This document shows positions 14,934 to 28,022 of a stretch of DNA of 64,000 bases, piece after piece. Under the pieces are notes generated by a model, which saw only the letters and a list, made by a program, of their open reading frames with translations, did not search any database and was not told where the DNA came from. The stretch lies in contig NC_133898.1 in the NCBI RefSeq assembly GCF_964199755.1, positions 104,460,847-104,524,846 of the forward strand. Reading direction: 5' to 3'. The translations under genes and the position numbers were made by a program. The stretch is from Larus michahellis. Taxonomy: Eukaryota > Chordata > Aves > Charadriiformes > Laridae. Each line of letters starts with the position of its first letter. Position 1 is the first letter of the stretch.

Positions 14934-15011
14934 AGACGGTCTGATGGGGAAGACGATAACGCAGGATGGCTGCTGCAAAGCCCCGCGATCGCGGGCTTGA
15001 TGCTGAGCAGG
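14934..15011 (+). pseudogene. Possible first TSPN-domain exon of the collagen relic
   Basis: A 78-base segment lies between a good acceptor (pyrimidine-rich, ending 'tatggccag') and a strong donor ('agg|gtatgt'). It stays open over 26 codons with phase 0 at both ends. The peptide contains SDGEDDNAGWLL, which loosely resembles the 'DD..GFDL' start of FACIT collagen TSPN domains. It lies 3.5 kb upstream of the better-supported TSPN exon on the same strand. The resemblance is short and could be chance. The sequence also contains the perfect 14-base palindrome cccgcgatcgcggg. Confidence 0.2.
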
Positions 15012-18000
15012 GTATGTCTGGGCTCAAATGCTGAGTTCGCATCACCCGGCTCCAAAATGCCTCAGCGTCAGGGGAAGGATCTGTCTCTGCATCGTCTCCA
15101 GGGAGGCTTTGCAGGGTATTCCTGGAACTCATGGATCAGTCATTCTTTTTCTCCCCAAGAGACACACCCGCACACAGACGCTATGTACGTATATACATAC
15201 ATTAGCCCTCTGTGGTGAGGATCTGACTGCTGCAAACACAGCGCTGCGAGTCTGTCGACGGTGAGCTGCAGAGGATCATTTGTGGTGATCAGAACTGGAA
15301 GGAATAGGAATGGTCGATCAGTGGGAAACTCTTTGACCTCCACGTGTTCTCGCCAGGTGTCTGCTCCCTACCTCCCTGCAGGCCCAAAGGAAGCAGAAGT
15401 TTGCTTTCCAGGTAGCAATTTAACAAATTGAGATTTGTTTTGCCATGAGTAGTTTTGAGCCTTATCTTTTTAAAACAAAGTCAAGAGCAAAACTCCTCTG
15501 ACATCAGTAGCTTTACAGTTGGATCTTATGGTGAGAATTGTAAGAAGTAAATCTGTTTAATACCATAACTTTCCACGTAGAGAATATGATCTGTGTCTGG
15601 CTAATTAAATTCAGGAAACAGGAAAGATAAAACCATCAAAACCATGTGGAAAGAAAAAAAGTTTCATAAATCATCTAGTGAGAGTCTGTAGAAATGCAGA
15701 AAGCTGAATTCTTAGAGCAGACTTCCATGGTAAACTCTAAGTGGCATTTTCAATATTTAACTTCACTTCTCGGTAAAAAAGAATTAAATTGTACTACTTC
15801 TGTGTGCTACATCTATAATGTTATTAATACACATTAGTTAAAATTCTATTATTTTTAAAAAAAATTTGAGGAGTTGCTATATTAATCTAGCTTAATCTAG
15901 CTATGGAAGATGCTACATGCTCATTTCTTATTGTGGATCTTCAATCTAATTTTCAGAAGTATTGCAGTGTATATTTTTAGGCCATGAATTTATATAGCGA
16001 AGGGATGTTTACATTCGTAGCACTTACACATTTTTTTTTGTCCAGTGTAGAGGTAGAGCGTCTTCAGAGCGAGATTCAGAGCATATTAAATAAGAACTCC
16101 TATAAGGTTATCGACTACTTTGTTTATGTTCGTACATGTATTTTTTGTATAAAAATTACTGCGAGCCTAACGCTTAAGAGATTGTCAGTAGTGGACTATC
16201 ATTAATAGTGATCAGAATTAATTATTCAATGCTTCATTCATAGATACTTACATAATGTATCATACTATGCATACAATGCGATCTCAGGTTGTTTCAGTTC
16301 TCCGGGTGGTATTCTTCAGTACTTCATTGTGCCTGGATTTAATCAATGCTACAAGTACACAAATGTAAGAGTGCTCTCTGCCCTCTCCTCCTCATAGCTG
16401 ATAAATTCTAATTTGGAGGGGGTTGAAAATATTTTTCTTTGTTACATCATAGCATGCTGAGATGAACTAAAAAGAGAAGTAATCATGCTTTTTCTTCGTA
16501 ATTTATCCATGATGTTTTAAAACGGAAACAGTCCAACAAATTCTATTAATAGCACTGAAGTACAATACATTTATTGGTTTTGGTTGTTCGGTTTTTGGGT
16601 TTTTTTGAGAAAAATGACCTTACACCTCATGGAATTAATCATGATCTCTTTTGTTAGAATATGTTGTGTTGTCCCCCCTTTTTTTTAAGATACATACATA
16701 TTTATGGGGACTTATTTCATTTGTGTATACACAGAATTAGAAGACCACCGGAACTGCACCTACATTTGGCATGCAATTTAACATTAAACTTAAAATGGTC
16801 TCCTGTCTCGTGAAAATGAACAGAAAAAATGTTCTTTGCGTCCAAAGATTACACTGTTTTATAAAGTAACTCACCAAATTTGTTTCTACACCTGTGAGTG
16901 GGTCTTTCAGTGTATTCTGAAACTGTAAATCTCCTTTAGTTGGTGTAATAGGTTGGATATTGGTATGGAAACACTCATACTGAGCGCTGTGCTGGGCTTC
17001 AAGATTTCTACAGCTGACCCAGTGCTGTCACAGTCCGTAGCCTGCAAGTGACCGGCAGCGAGGCACTTCAGCTAAGCTTACAAAACTGAAGCCTACATGT
17101 AAATTAGGCAAGTGGATGCAATTGTGTTTCATGCAGCTGGATAAGAAACACATTTCCTGACAAAACACTCCCTGTTTTATTTCTAATTACCTATGAAATA
17201 AGCAATTGTGAAGAGCAGATATTTTTTCCCAGGGCAAGAAGTCATTGTTAGAGCTGGGGAAGGAAATGTCTCATACCTTCCAACTAGTCTGTTGGTTTGA
17301 AAGCGCATTTACTGTAGAATGCACCAGGTAGCGAAAACAAGGAAATTAATAAAAATCACACTGAACTTTCTTAAAGGAGAAATCAAGTGATCGATTTAGA
17401 TGCAGATTCAGAAGTTGTGGGGAGCTGGGATTGTGTGTTCTCCAGTCCAAACCATCATAAACGTCCAGTTTTAGTAGGCGATGAGGAAGCAGGTCCATAA
17501 TTTCGTCTTTGTTTGACTTCCTCCACGGCTGCCAACATCCCTTTGGGAATTGCCAGCACTAGGGCTGTGCATGCCCTTGGCATACAGACCTTCTTTGAAA
17601 GAAGGGCAGTATCTTCACTCCTTTGAGTTGCCAAACCTGATGATTTTAAAGTGTCGATTGGGAAATAACCACAACAATTACATATTCTATTGGCAGCATT
17701 CACAAGGCCAGTGCTTCTAAATAAGCAACTACCCCTAAAGAGCAACTCCACCACTGAAGTCAAACAGATGGGCAGAAAATTCTACCAAGTGCAACTTTGT
17801 GTGGATCCATGTCAAACAAATTAAAGTAATAAAAATATTTCCAAATTGCAGTGTTTGAGAGCTTCTTCAGGGATTCAGATTGTCTGAAGCAAGCGATAGA
17901 CGCACAGCTGAAGAATCCGTCTCGTGAACTGTAGCCCACCACAGAAACCCTACCACGCAGCACAGGAAAAACTCTACGTAAGTTATGAATTAAGCCCTCA

Positions 18001-18489
18001 GTGGTGTTTGTTTTTTTTTTAAGAGACGCTACTAAACAAACAAATCACTGTGTTAATTGCAATCAATACACATAAAAGCACCTCGAGAACACTCCCTCTG
18101 GTTGTGCTGGAAGGCAACCCACCTCAAAGGATCAGTGTAAGTGGGCAACCTGCTCTTGGTAGTCCCAGCCTGCTCTGCTGCACAGCTGGTGGAGCAGCGC
18201 TGAATGCTGCACAGACCCACAGGAAGACCAGCCCCGCTGTCATCGGCAGAAGTTTGCCCGAGATAAAAATGCAGATAGTGACCTTTCCTTCTTTGAAGTC
18301 CCCAGACACATGGTTAATTAGTCTCAGGAAGCCTCACGCAGCCAAATCCTTTAAATACTGATCTTAAAATGTATTCCTCAACATCTCTTGATGTGGGTCT
18401 CGCTGCTGCGTTACAGGGCCGTTAAAATAGCTATGTGAAAACCATTAGAAATGTGATTTATTGAATGGATCTTTTCTGTATTTTTCAGC
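15012..18489. other. AT-rich non-coding stretch
   Basis: No supported gene. One acceptor-like site at about 16046 ('ttttttttgtccag') is followed by an open frame reading VEVERLQSEIQSILNKN. Its donor is weak and the family is unknown, so it is not called as an exon. Confidence 0.5.
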
Positions 18490-18880
18490 AGGCAGACTCT
18501 AACAGGCCTCGCACGTATTTTTCTTACAGTGTGGCTTACCCAAATGACTTCCCACCCGAGTACTCCACCATCGCAGCCTTCGAGGTTGTGAAAGGCAGTC
18601 AGTCCACGGCTTGGGTGGGATTTGTGGCAAGTCAGCAATTCCGACAGCGAAGACCATGTCTGCATTCATGTCCTGACAGACAGACAGGCAATCTCTGGGT
18701 CTCTTCTATACCATGCCAGATTAAACACCCATGCTCAGGTCAAGGATGCAAGGAAAGCTTTTGATGGTGCTTGGCACAAGATAGCGCTGAGCATGAAAGA
18801 AAATAATGCAAAATTATTGCCGGATTGTTAGAAGATCCATTCTATCCCAAGAAGTGAGGAGAGCAACACTTGCAGAAATG
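18490..18880 (+). pseudogene. TSPN (thrombospondin N-terminal-like) exon of a collagen, broken
   Basis: The frame from 18531 reads VAYPNDFPPEYSTIAAFEVV. This matches the 'lyP.g.P.EysfvttFr' strand of FACIT TSPN domains. At the T-run 18621-18623 the reading must move by one base, after which it gives LWQVSNSDSEDHVCIHVLTD and then FDGAWHKIALSMKENNAKLL followed by PDC. 'LWQV' and 'WHK..LS........DC' are TSPN landmarks. A TAG at 18829-18831 directly follows the conserved DC, and reading through it gives KIHSIP, which continues the domain plausibly. The exon therefore carries one frameshift and one nonsense codon. Possible acceptors are 'ttcttacag' at 18529 or one near 18490. The 3' edge is uncertain. 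The protein would have been extracellular. Which TSPN-containing collagen it was cannot be settled by eye. Confidence 0.8.
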
Positions 18881-21005
18881 AATGCATTTTGGCGCTGAAA
18901 CCACCAGCTGAGGAGTGTTCTGGTCTGGGGAGCGGCTCGGCCAGGTGGGTCACTCTTTGCGTCCTCCCGGTGCCCGATGATGCAGGATGCTGACTGGCTT
19001 GACCACTGGTGGTACTCACTAGTGGGTTATTTTTCTGAGAGTTTATCCACCTTTTTTTACTAAATAAGTTTTTTACAACTGTACATTTTCCCGTCATACC
19101 CGATGTGAACTGCTCCTTGTGTAATCTCTTCAGGCATGCCTTCTTTTCCATTGCAGTCAGTATCCTTTATTTGGGGTGGGGGTTTATTTGTTTTTAAGTC
19201 TTCCAAAAGCAGTCTTTACATTTACGCTTTTCCCTTTTACTGAGAATTTTTAACACTCCTCAGGCCGATTCTCCCCATCCGCCCTCCTATTTATTGATCT
19301 TACATAAATCAGAAAAAAACACCTGGTTTTTAGAGGCAGAAGAACAGATCTTTTAATTGTGGCAAACTTGTTCTTCCTCTTATCTCTCTTAAGAGCTGTT
19401 TACAAGCAGTCCCTGTTTTTCTCTCGAATGGAATTAACAGTATTGTTTATCCAACGCCTCCCTCTCGTGGTGACCGTAGGGCTCGAGCAGGAGGGACGCT
19501 TTCGGGCTGGTGGTGTGCTTCACACTGACAGGCCACAGAATTCTGTGGGGTGGCGACATGCTTTCTGCAGGTAAATGCGGTGTTGTGGTTACTAACCAAG
19601 CCTAGCAATTGTGAAAGAGCTTGCTGTATTTATTTTAATGTTATTTTTTTTTTGGTAGATCCTAAATGGAAGAAATTAAAGGGAGAGAAACTCGTTAGGT
19701 GAAAATTAGGTGGTACGCTTTTAATACAAGGAGTGTTATCCTTATAAAGCTGCAGACAGTGAGCATTTGACCTAAAAATTTCAATTGAAAAAGAAAATTA
19801 ATTTATTGGTTAAAAAAATGAAATCAGCAGGGATGTAATTGCCTCCTAGTCAGTATTTGAGTAGAAGACTCTGCAGCTTCTCCATAGGACCTGAAATCTT
19901 GTGTATGGGAGGACCTACGGGTGCTGGATAAAATGGAGGGATGAGGGAAATGGGCAGGGCAGCGTCTGAGACTGTGTGGAAACAGAGCTGTCCTTAGGCT
20001 GATGGACACGGTGGCTGCCGTGGGTGCATGGTGACAAGCCGTGTCCAGAAGCAGAACAGGGTTAGGGGGTTGTTTTGTGGGTTTGCTGGCTTGTGTATTT
20101 ATCAACTGATTAGTGTCATACTCTGCGTAGTTAAAAGCAATTCTTTTATGTGCCTCTCAGATAGTCTTGAAGCAACTTGAAATGCACCGTAATGCAGATA
20201 AAGCCTGCTTGGAAGACTGCCGGGAGCTTCCCGATACGGTCAGGCTGTGCTCTCTTCCCGGCACTGTGGGCTTCCTCTCATGATTGCTTTTGCTGATGAT
20301 TACTTAAGATTCACTTTCCTGTTCCCCCTAATTCTCTGTATTGCCTAAGAACATGCGGCTTCTTTATCGACTGCACAGCTGAAATGAGATTATAAACAGA
20401 AAGAGCAAGCTTTAGGCTCCACTCACTTGGCATATGAAGTGAGAGCGTTTGGAAAGATATTTTTTGTCAAAACGAAGAGGCTGATGTTCATAGTGTGTGC
20501 TGCTTGCGGACGGGGGAGGTCAGAAGGGGATCGTTAGCTGGGAACGGGTGAGAGCCGCTGTGCCCGCCAGCCCGCCTGGTGCTGTGTGGGTCACCTCCCG
20601 AGGGGCACGTGGGGTGCCCAGCCAGCGGTCCCTGAGGAGGTCCTGCTTGATGTGGCAATTACAGGAGCCCCGTGACATTTATGTGGTTGTACTCGCAGCG
20701 CCTGCCAGGAGGCGGCTCTGCCACAGGACTTTACAGCCTTTCTAATGCACTCTGAGAAGCAGCAGCTCTGCAGCTCCTCACACAGCAAAATCAAAACCAA
20801 AGCCAGGACCAAGTCCCGTTCCCGAGAGCTCCTTGTTGAAATCCCAGTTGGCTGCTTGCAGTGGCACAGCTGGGGCTGATTTTCTCTCCACCTCCCTCTG
20901 CCTCCTCCCTGCCTGCCCGGGCTTCATCCTGGAAATCTTCTTCCCAGACGCAGGGGAAGAAAGGTCCTGCCAGCTCTGCACCACTTGTCCCTCCCCTGCC
21001 TGCAG
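18881..21005. other. Intron of the collagen relic, nothing recognised
   Basis: No clear exon or repeat. The block at 20.5-21.0 kb is GC-richer and gives overlapping chance frames on both strands. Confidence 0.5.
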
Positions 21006-21174
21006 AGTCACTGAAACTCATTTGCCAGCAAAGTTGCCTTTGGATGGAAATCAGGACTCAGAAAATAAACAACGCGTCTTCATTGCCAGCATAGAGGAAA
21101 TGCTGAACTCGGCGTTGCTGAAAGCCCATTGTGCCAGCAGCAGACTACAAGGACGTGGAGTACTGGGCCACCAG
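21006..21174 (+). pseudogene. Possible second TSPN exon of the collagen relic
   Basis: A good acceptor ('ccctcccctgcctgcag') and a usable donor ('cag|gtaacc') bracket 169 bases with an open frame. The peptide includes LPLDGNQDSENKQ and then RVFIASIEEMLNSALLKAHC. The spacing from the DC pair of the previous exon to this 'LLKAHC' is about 50 residues, similar to the distance from DC to the closing cysteine ('l.iyCD') in FACIT TSPN domains. The match is otherwise weak, so this is a position-based suggestion. Confidence 0.3.
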
Positions 21175-22225
21175 GTAACCTTTAAACACAACTTGCTGTC
21201 CATGAGGAGCTCCTCGTGTCCACATGGAAGTGCTGATGATTCCCCTCCATACCCCATTTTTCTTTTACTACAACTACCAAGGGCCAAAAGGACAGTCTGA
21301 CACAGTTACAAATATAGTAGCCATATACTTCAGTTTTGGTGTTAAAACAAGGTATCATCCTTCTGCTACCAAGCCAGCTTTGAAGTGAGGCGGGTGGGAA
21401 GTGGAGCAGCAATGCCAGGGTGCAGGCGCTTTCCTCCATCTGTGCCGGGCTCCAGTAACAGTGCGGTTTTGCTGCTCCCTTTACGAGTGAAAATCTGGCG
21501 GTCAGCACAATTTTTGGATTGCCTGCACACTGTGATCCCACTACAAACTACATATGGCTTCCCACACCTCTCCCCTCTGGCTGTGGAAAAGCACCTGGGC
21601 TTTGGAAACTTGGCCTTGCGTAGGACTTGTTTGGCTCCTCTCAGTGGGGAGGAAGCAAGGGCCATGGCCTGTTGAGGGCCGCTGCTGTGGGATTTCGGAT
21701 TTTAACCATTTGTTAAGACATCAATATACACTAACAATTCTCTGTGGGGGAAAAAAAAATATTCCCAAGCTGAAGCTTTCTGGTGTCACTCTGAGTGAGC
21801 TGTCACCTTAGCAGCCGAACCTGAAAGTACATGGAGGAAGCTGAGAGGTTTTAACCATCACTGTCATGGTAGGCTCTGCCCCGTTATGTGACCCCATCTG
21901 CACTGTGCCATTACATTTTGTACACAGGCGATGTAAAGATTTCTCATCTTTAGCTGTCACACTTGCCAGATGCTGTAGCCTGCACTAGAAACGCTGGTTT
22001 CTCAGCCCTAGGTGTTATCTTGGATATAGGCTCTTGTGGGAATCGCTACTGGGGCTGGTAATGGCAGCATCTTTGCTTTGGACATACCTCCATGTCCTCC
22101 AGGACTGCGCTGGGCAAGAGGGTAAAACTGCAACATCTTCTGCCTTGGGGTGTAACAACTAGGAGGTGAACAGAAAGCATGGTGTTTCAGGGCAGTCATT
22201 TAAAAATATTCAACAACAAGAAATT
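21175..22225. other. Intronic sequence, nothing recognised
   Basis: Short open frames occur on both strands at 21.2-21.7 kb. They overlap one another and show no domain signal. Confidence 0.5.
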
Positions 22226-22392
22226 TGCCCAGGGAAGCTGTGGATGCCCCATCCCTGGAAGTGTTCAAGGCCAGGCTGGATGGGGCTTTGAGCAGCCTGG
22301 TCTAGTGGGAGGTGTCCCTGCCCATGGCAGGGGGCTGGAACTAGATGATCTTTAAGGTCCCTTCCAACCCAAACCATTCTGTGGTTCTATGA
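22226..22392 (+). repeat. CR1 LINE 3' end
   Basis: The segment runs from 'tgcccagggaagctgtggatg' through 'ggctggatggggctttgagcagcctg' and 'ggaactagatgatctttaag' to 'ccattctgtggttctatga', the standard order of the last 170 bases of CR1. It is only slightly diverged and is in the same orientation as the collagen relic. Confidence 0.95.
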
Positions 22393-23245
22393 AATTCACT
22401 TAACAGGAAACAGTGCAGTTATTTCTTGTTAGTGGAGTTCTGAGTGACCCAGAAGAATATGGAAGTATTGGAGTTCTGGCACAATTGAACAATTTTAGTA
22501 GATTTTTATGTTCATACAGTCTCTGATTAGTTTTTGGTTTTATTTCCTTCATAAAGAATTTTTTTTTCCTTCAGGCAGTAGTGGGTGTTTAAGGTGAAAA
22601 AGGTCTGAAAAGTTTGTGTTGCAATGGAATAGTTTTTGCTTTCTATGCGATGTGCTTTCAAAGGTCTGACACATGGGAAAGCCAAGCAAGCCAAATGTTC
22701 TTTTATGGTAGCTTTTAAAGATAAAATGAGTACCTTGACAAGGAGCTACGTCACTTTTTAATCAAAATCTTTATCTGGATACTTTGTATATAGTAAATAT
22801 AAAAGCATGAGGGAGGAGAATGACCTTCTTTTACCAATAATATAAAACTACATCCTTAGGTGCTTCCCTTGCATAGCTTCTTTAAAATCCACAGAACTAT
22901 ACAATATACCTTAGTGTAAGAAACTCAGACTGAAGCTTGAAGTTATATAATTGGTTGGAAAATGATATGAAATCGGTAAGATAAAAACCATTCATTTGGC
23001 TGACAGGCTGATTAATGCTGCAGCATTTTCTGTGTTATGAATGAGTTTCTCTTTCAAAGGGCAACAGCTCTTTGGCTGTCGTCTCCCAGCAATACCTTTG
23101 TGTGTCTCCTGTAGTTTAAGTGTATTGTTGGAATCTTGAGTTGAAATATGTGTAATATGATGTCTTCATCTTCAGTTACAACAGAGCCATAAAATTGTTA
23201 TCACTGAAAGCAGCTGTTAGCACGAATGACATTTTTCCCCTTTAG
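22393..23245. other. AT-rich intronic sequence
   Basis: Nothing recognised on either strand. Confidence 0.5.
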
Positions 23246-23290
23246 GGAGTATCTGGAAGACTTGGAAACAGAGGATAACCCAAAGGAAAG
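23246..23290 (+). pseudogene. Collagen Gly-X-Y exon relic
   Basis: After an acceptor 'tttttcccctttag', the frame gives triplets GVS GRL GNR GDN and then PKE, where the fifth Gly is replaced by Pro (cca). No clean GT donor follows, so the 3' edge is approximate. It is the first triple-helical block after the TSPN exons. Confidence 0.55.
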
Positions 23291-26200
23291 GGAGAGAAGG
23301 TTGATTATATGACTTGTCTCCTACACGAAGCTTTCGCATCACTCTTACTGTTGTCTTTCCGTGTCCCACTGGTGAATTCCAACAAAATGTGACTCATCCC
23401 AGAGTGAACAAGGTCTTACAAGCTTTGTGACATGGGATGACTAAATACTGAGGGGGGCTGGGGTTAGCACTCCCTGTTTCAGACAAGATAAACAGAACTC
23501 AGCCTCTCTTCTTCCTGGCAGCAGCAGGCTGGACAGGCAGCAGATGGCCACTACGCCCCATCAGAGGTCTGGACCAGCTGCCGCTTCTGCCACTTTCCCC
23601 CATGTGCTGAACCACGTGAATGTTGGTAGAAGATACAGAAGGAAAGTAAAGGCGGAATAGCTTTTTACGGTGGGGATATGTACAGATCAGAGGTCACAAA
23701 ACATAATAACCCAACCTTCATTTGTTTTGCAGCAAGTCTCCCTGCCACTGCAGGGGTCACTAATTATGGTTTCAAAACTGAGAAGCAAATTTGAACATAC
23801 TAGTCCTATGGTAGGTAAAGCCTTGGTACACAAATGATGACACCAATGACTCAAAAAACAGCTCTCTTCTCGCTGAGTTAATACTGAATTGGTGTTGTTG
23901 CAGGATTTTATAGAATGACACCTTTCTGGCGATGCCTTTTTCATGATGACTTTCAGAACCCTGTTTCTGGTTACTCATGGTTTTTGAATTATCTTCTGCT
24001 TTTCTGTCCCCGAAATTTCTCTGTCTTCACCTGTGGAAGCATTTTGCATTCCTTCCCCAAAACTGCTGTAGTGTATTGCTGGTTCACTGCAACCATGGTT
24101 GTATTTTGTGTGTGTATGTGAATTTAAAAACTCCAGGGAAGTATATATAAAGCATCACAGGAAGGTAAAAATACGTGAACTGCATTGAAGTCTCTACAGC
24201 AGTGTGCTACATTACTGGCATAGATTCCTGCGGAAAAGTAACACATCTGTATCTAATATTGATAGCTGTTACTCAATCTGTTAGGGAGATCAAGGAGAAA
24301 TTGAGTTTATGTGAGTTTGAGGATTCCAATCTATAGAGTCTAAAACTTCATAGCAAAATGTATAATGTTCACTACAAAGCAATAACGTGTACTAAAATTT
24401 GATAGCATCCTTCTGGCAATACTCTAAGTATTTTAATACATAATGTAGGTATCATTAAATCCATACACAAAGAGTAAGTCCTCATTAGAGCAAATAATAT
24501 CCAAGTTCATCCAGACATATCCTGCTTTTTCAACACCACATTTAGTGTAGTCAGAATGTAAAGACTTTTTAGAAACATTTTTCTGGGACTTCTTGACACC
24601 CGCAACTTGGTCAAAACTCCTGCAAAGTCCCTGCATCTCTGCTGCTGTGAGCTCGCATCGCTGTGCATTCTGCATGGATCAGATGTGAACAGCATCCGAT
24701 TTGGACCGCGTGAACAGACTCTGCAGAGCTCAGAGCCTCTCTGCACCAGCAGGTTTATGCTGCTCACAAGTGCTGAGTCTACCCATGCAGGCAGCATACG
24801 CATACATGCATGTCTATCTCATACACATATATTTGTACATGCAGATATCTATATGTATGTATGTACACACACACACACACATAGATGTATATACATACGC
24901 AAGTGTTTTTCTATCAGGAAAATCCTAGATGGAAATAGAGCAGCTCAAAATCCAGTGTGCTATCAAACAACCTATTTCTAGTTGACAAATTTTAGTTGAC
25001 AACTTAAGACAAGTGTTTATGACGGTGGAAGCAAAATATAACAACTACAGTGCTGAAGGAATGCGGAATGTGGGTGTAGCTACAAAGCAACACAGAGATA
25101 TCTGAAGTTCATTCATGTTAATTCTGAAGTTAAGAGCGGGAGGTGAGCTGGCTGTATGCAAGCTGATTGATTGGTTTTGTGGGGAAAAGCATCTGCCAGC
25201 TTGGAGGCAGCACTCTATGGCTCCGGTTTGCTGCTGTGAACCCGAGTTGTTAAATCTATACAGTGCAACACTCTGCCAAGTGGATTTACCAGCTTGCACC
25301 TGTGCTTGTTCAAGAGTTTCTGCCCCAAAATTGTGTGGTTCTCCATTGCAATGGGCTATGATGCTCTTGGTCAGGTGGGGAGTTAAAGACCAGGGCCTGA
25401 GCGCTTCTCTTCTCCGAGACATTGCTCCTGGCAGTGCCAACGTGCCGTACGTGCAAACTGCTGATGACTGTTTCCTACTTCTGTTGAAGTCTCACCTGCT
25501 GAGTATCTAACTACAATTTTAATTACTGTAGTTGACGAACGTGTGATGTCTGATGAAGGTTTGAATGGGGCTCTTGGTTTACCATGTTAAGAAGTACTTA
25601 CAGTAATGGTGATTAAAGCACAGATCAGTATTACTTTCTTTGTTCCATTTTTCCAACTATTAGTATTCTTTGCTGCTAAGAAAAAGGTTCAAAAAGTATG
25701 CAGCAGTCCTTCCTTCGCTTTTAAAAGTTTTTAAAATGACGCTGATTGCGTTTGCCAAATCAGGTGTAGGAAGTTGGTCAGAACGTGTTGCAGAAACTTG
25801 AGTGGTGAGTGGCAGAAAGTCCCAATGCTTCCTTTTAGTACTGACACATAGTCCACCTTCTCCTTTCCAAATCTGTACATATTTCACAAATTTTACAGAG
25901 TTAGGAATTGCTCACTGTTCAAAACTTGCTGTTAGTAGTTCCTAAAGTAAATAATTTAGCCGTTAATATTAAGTTATGTACTTAATGTGCAAGTAATGTA
26001 CTTACATGGTCCCTCACCTGCTTACTGTTGTTGTATCCTTGCTGAGTGCTCCCTTAAGGATAGTTTTTAGAATCAAAATCTGAATTCTTAATTTTGATTT
26101 ACATTTTTCTATTTTATACAAATAGAATACAACCCAGCCCCACCAAATTCTGTACACAGCTTAGAGAACAAAGACCCAGGCTGGCCTTGTTTACTAGCTA

Positions 26201-27768
26201 ACTCTGCTTCTATCTATAGGGCATCCACATTTCTAACACTTCATGCAAATTTGGCAAAAAAGTTGGCTTCCTCCAAAGCGCAGCAGGACTGAGAAAGGCT
26301 GAGAGGGGAGCAGGGAGGGGATGGATTTGAAAACAGGGATCTGACTGTCCCAGCTGCAGAAGTTATACCCTTCTATGGATTCTGGGGTACTCTTCTATGT
26401 CACACTGTTGTGGTCATCCAAAGCACAAGAAATTGCTACAAGAGCTTTGCTGCTCCATTTGTCTTTTCTGGAGGGCAACAGAACTGCACCGTTTTCTATG
26501 GCTGAGGCTGGAGCTGTGTCAGTGGAAAGAGGATTTCTTGCCTGTCAAACAGAAAGACATAAAGGAGGAAGGCTTCATTGGGCTACTGGCAGCATCTTCT
26601 CTTCTGTAAGACTGAAAATCACTTATGAAATAATTGACATAGAAATTGGTATGTACCCACAGAGCTCTGGGTGCCTAGGAAAGGACGTATATCCATGCTA
26701 AGGATGTGCAAATGCTAAGGAAGCCTGAAAACAGCTTCTTTCAGTGACTAAGCCTAGCTTTGCACAGTCTTTGAGGCTTTTCTTTCAGAGCCAGCTTTTC
26801 CTTATTTGATTATGAATTAAATAGTTCTCTTAACAAAACTTATTTTGACAGCTTGTGAAAGAACTGGAAAAGAAGCCAGTGTTCTCTGTCATTAATGTAA
26901 ATTGGAAAGCGACTCAGAACATGTCTATCATCTTATCCTTGAGTCTACAAACTCCGTGACAGAAGACCAACAGTTCTTCCCAGTGAAGCTCTTTTTCATA
27001 GTGATGGAAAATGCAGGAGTAACTGCATCTTTACTTCCACCTGGCTTTTCAAGATCATGAACAGGATCATAAACAAGCTATACGTCCTTCTCATTAGCAA
27101 GTAAGTTATGGTTAATTTTACGCATGTCTTTAAAAGCTGAAATTTGCCATTGTATGTTGCACTGGGGAGCCCTTTCTTATTGTTCACGGCAGAGGGTTGC
27201 AGATCTACAAATGCCCTGGATAGATTCAGCTCCTGTGGCAGCTTGAGGAAGAACTGATTTGCACTTATGATGTTTGTTGCTTATGTTTCTTGAACAGATG
27301 GTCACATTTCTTTAGGGTTTTTAAACACGGCAAAAACGAGAGACATAATTTACAGATGTTTCATTCTGTCATCTGTTTGCGATTGTCCAGTCTGAAATAG
27401 TCTGGTTTATTTTCACAGAAGGCATGTATTTTAATCTAGTTTTGAATTGTCATAGCATATGCGTCTATGTGCTAACAGATACAGAATAACTAGTTGGCTG
27501 GCTGGGATCTTTGTGGACCTGGCTAACAGCATACTCCAGGTGGGGAGGTGGCCACTGGCTTCTGAAATAGCTCTTGGGGATGGCTCTTTGTAGAGCTGCA
27601 TGTGCTCTTGGAGTAATGGAGAGACGAGTGGAGAGGAGGAAATGCTAACTGCTGTTTGCATGCTGGCTGGCATTGTGAGATGGACCACTAAAGCCACAGA
27701 AACAAATAACAAAAGGTGCTTAAGTGAAACTTTCTTGTTTTCCTCCTTTGGTAGCCAGTGGTCACAGA
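23291..27768. other. Intronic sequence with one short microsatellite
   Basis: No exon recognised in 4.4 kb. The open frame at 26.37-26.70 kb is long for this composition but has no domain features. An (AC)8 tract lies at 24865-24881. Confidence 0.5.
24865..24881. repeat. (AC)n microsatellite in a TA/TG-rich context
   Basis: About eight AC units, flanked by 'atctatatgtatgtatgt' on the left and 'atagatgtatatacatac' on the right, so the surrounding 70 bases are also simple-sequence-like. Confidence 0.9.
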
Positions 27769-27801
27769 AGTGAGACAGATTCCAAAATACAAACTGAACT
27801 G

Positions 27802-27855
27802 GGAACAGCTGGTCCAAAAGGAATGGCAGTGATTCCTGGCAGTCCAGGACTTAAA
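27802..27855 (+). pseudogene. Collagen Gly-X-Y exon relic, one Gly lost to Val
   Basis: The frame reads GTA GPK GMA VIP GSP GLK. Five of six Gly positions are intact and the sixth is GTG (Val), one base from GGG. The 54-base length is the classic collagen exon size. The upstream boundary may be the 'gtgagacag' at about 27780, which would add a few residues. At the 3' side 'aaa|agtctcc' is not a good donor, suggesting splice-site decay. Confidence 0.75.
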
Positions 27856-28022
27856 AGTCTCCAGTTGTGAGTTTAGATTGTTACTAACTACGTGCAGTCA
27901 AGCCAGTCAGTTTTGCAATCAACATGAATGGATGTGAGACTTGGGATTTAGCTTAACAAGGATCACCATCAAGCAGCTAAGAAATATAACTAACATAATT
28001 TTCATTTGCTGCTTTCTACAAG

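Noticed and set aside
16047..16105. Exon candidate VEVERLQSEIQSILNKN
   Set aside because: Good acceptor but poor donor, with no resemblance to TSPN, VWA or collagen that I could support.
20833..21300. Full 155-codon + frame as a single gene
   Set aside because: Only the part 21006-21174 lies between plausible splice sites. The remainder runs over the polypyrimidine tract and past the donor.
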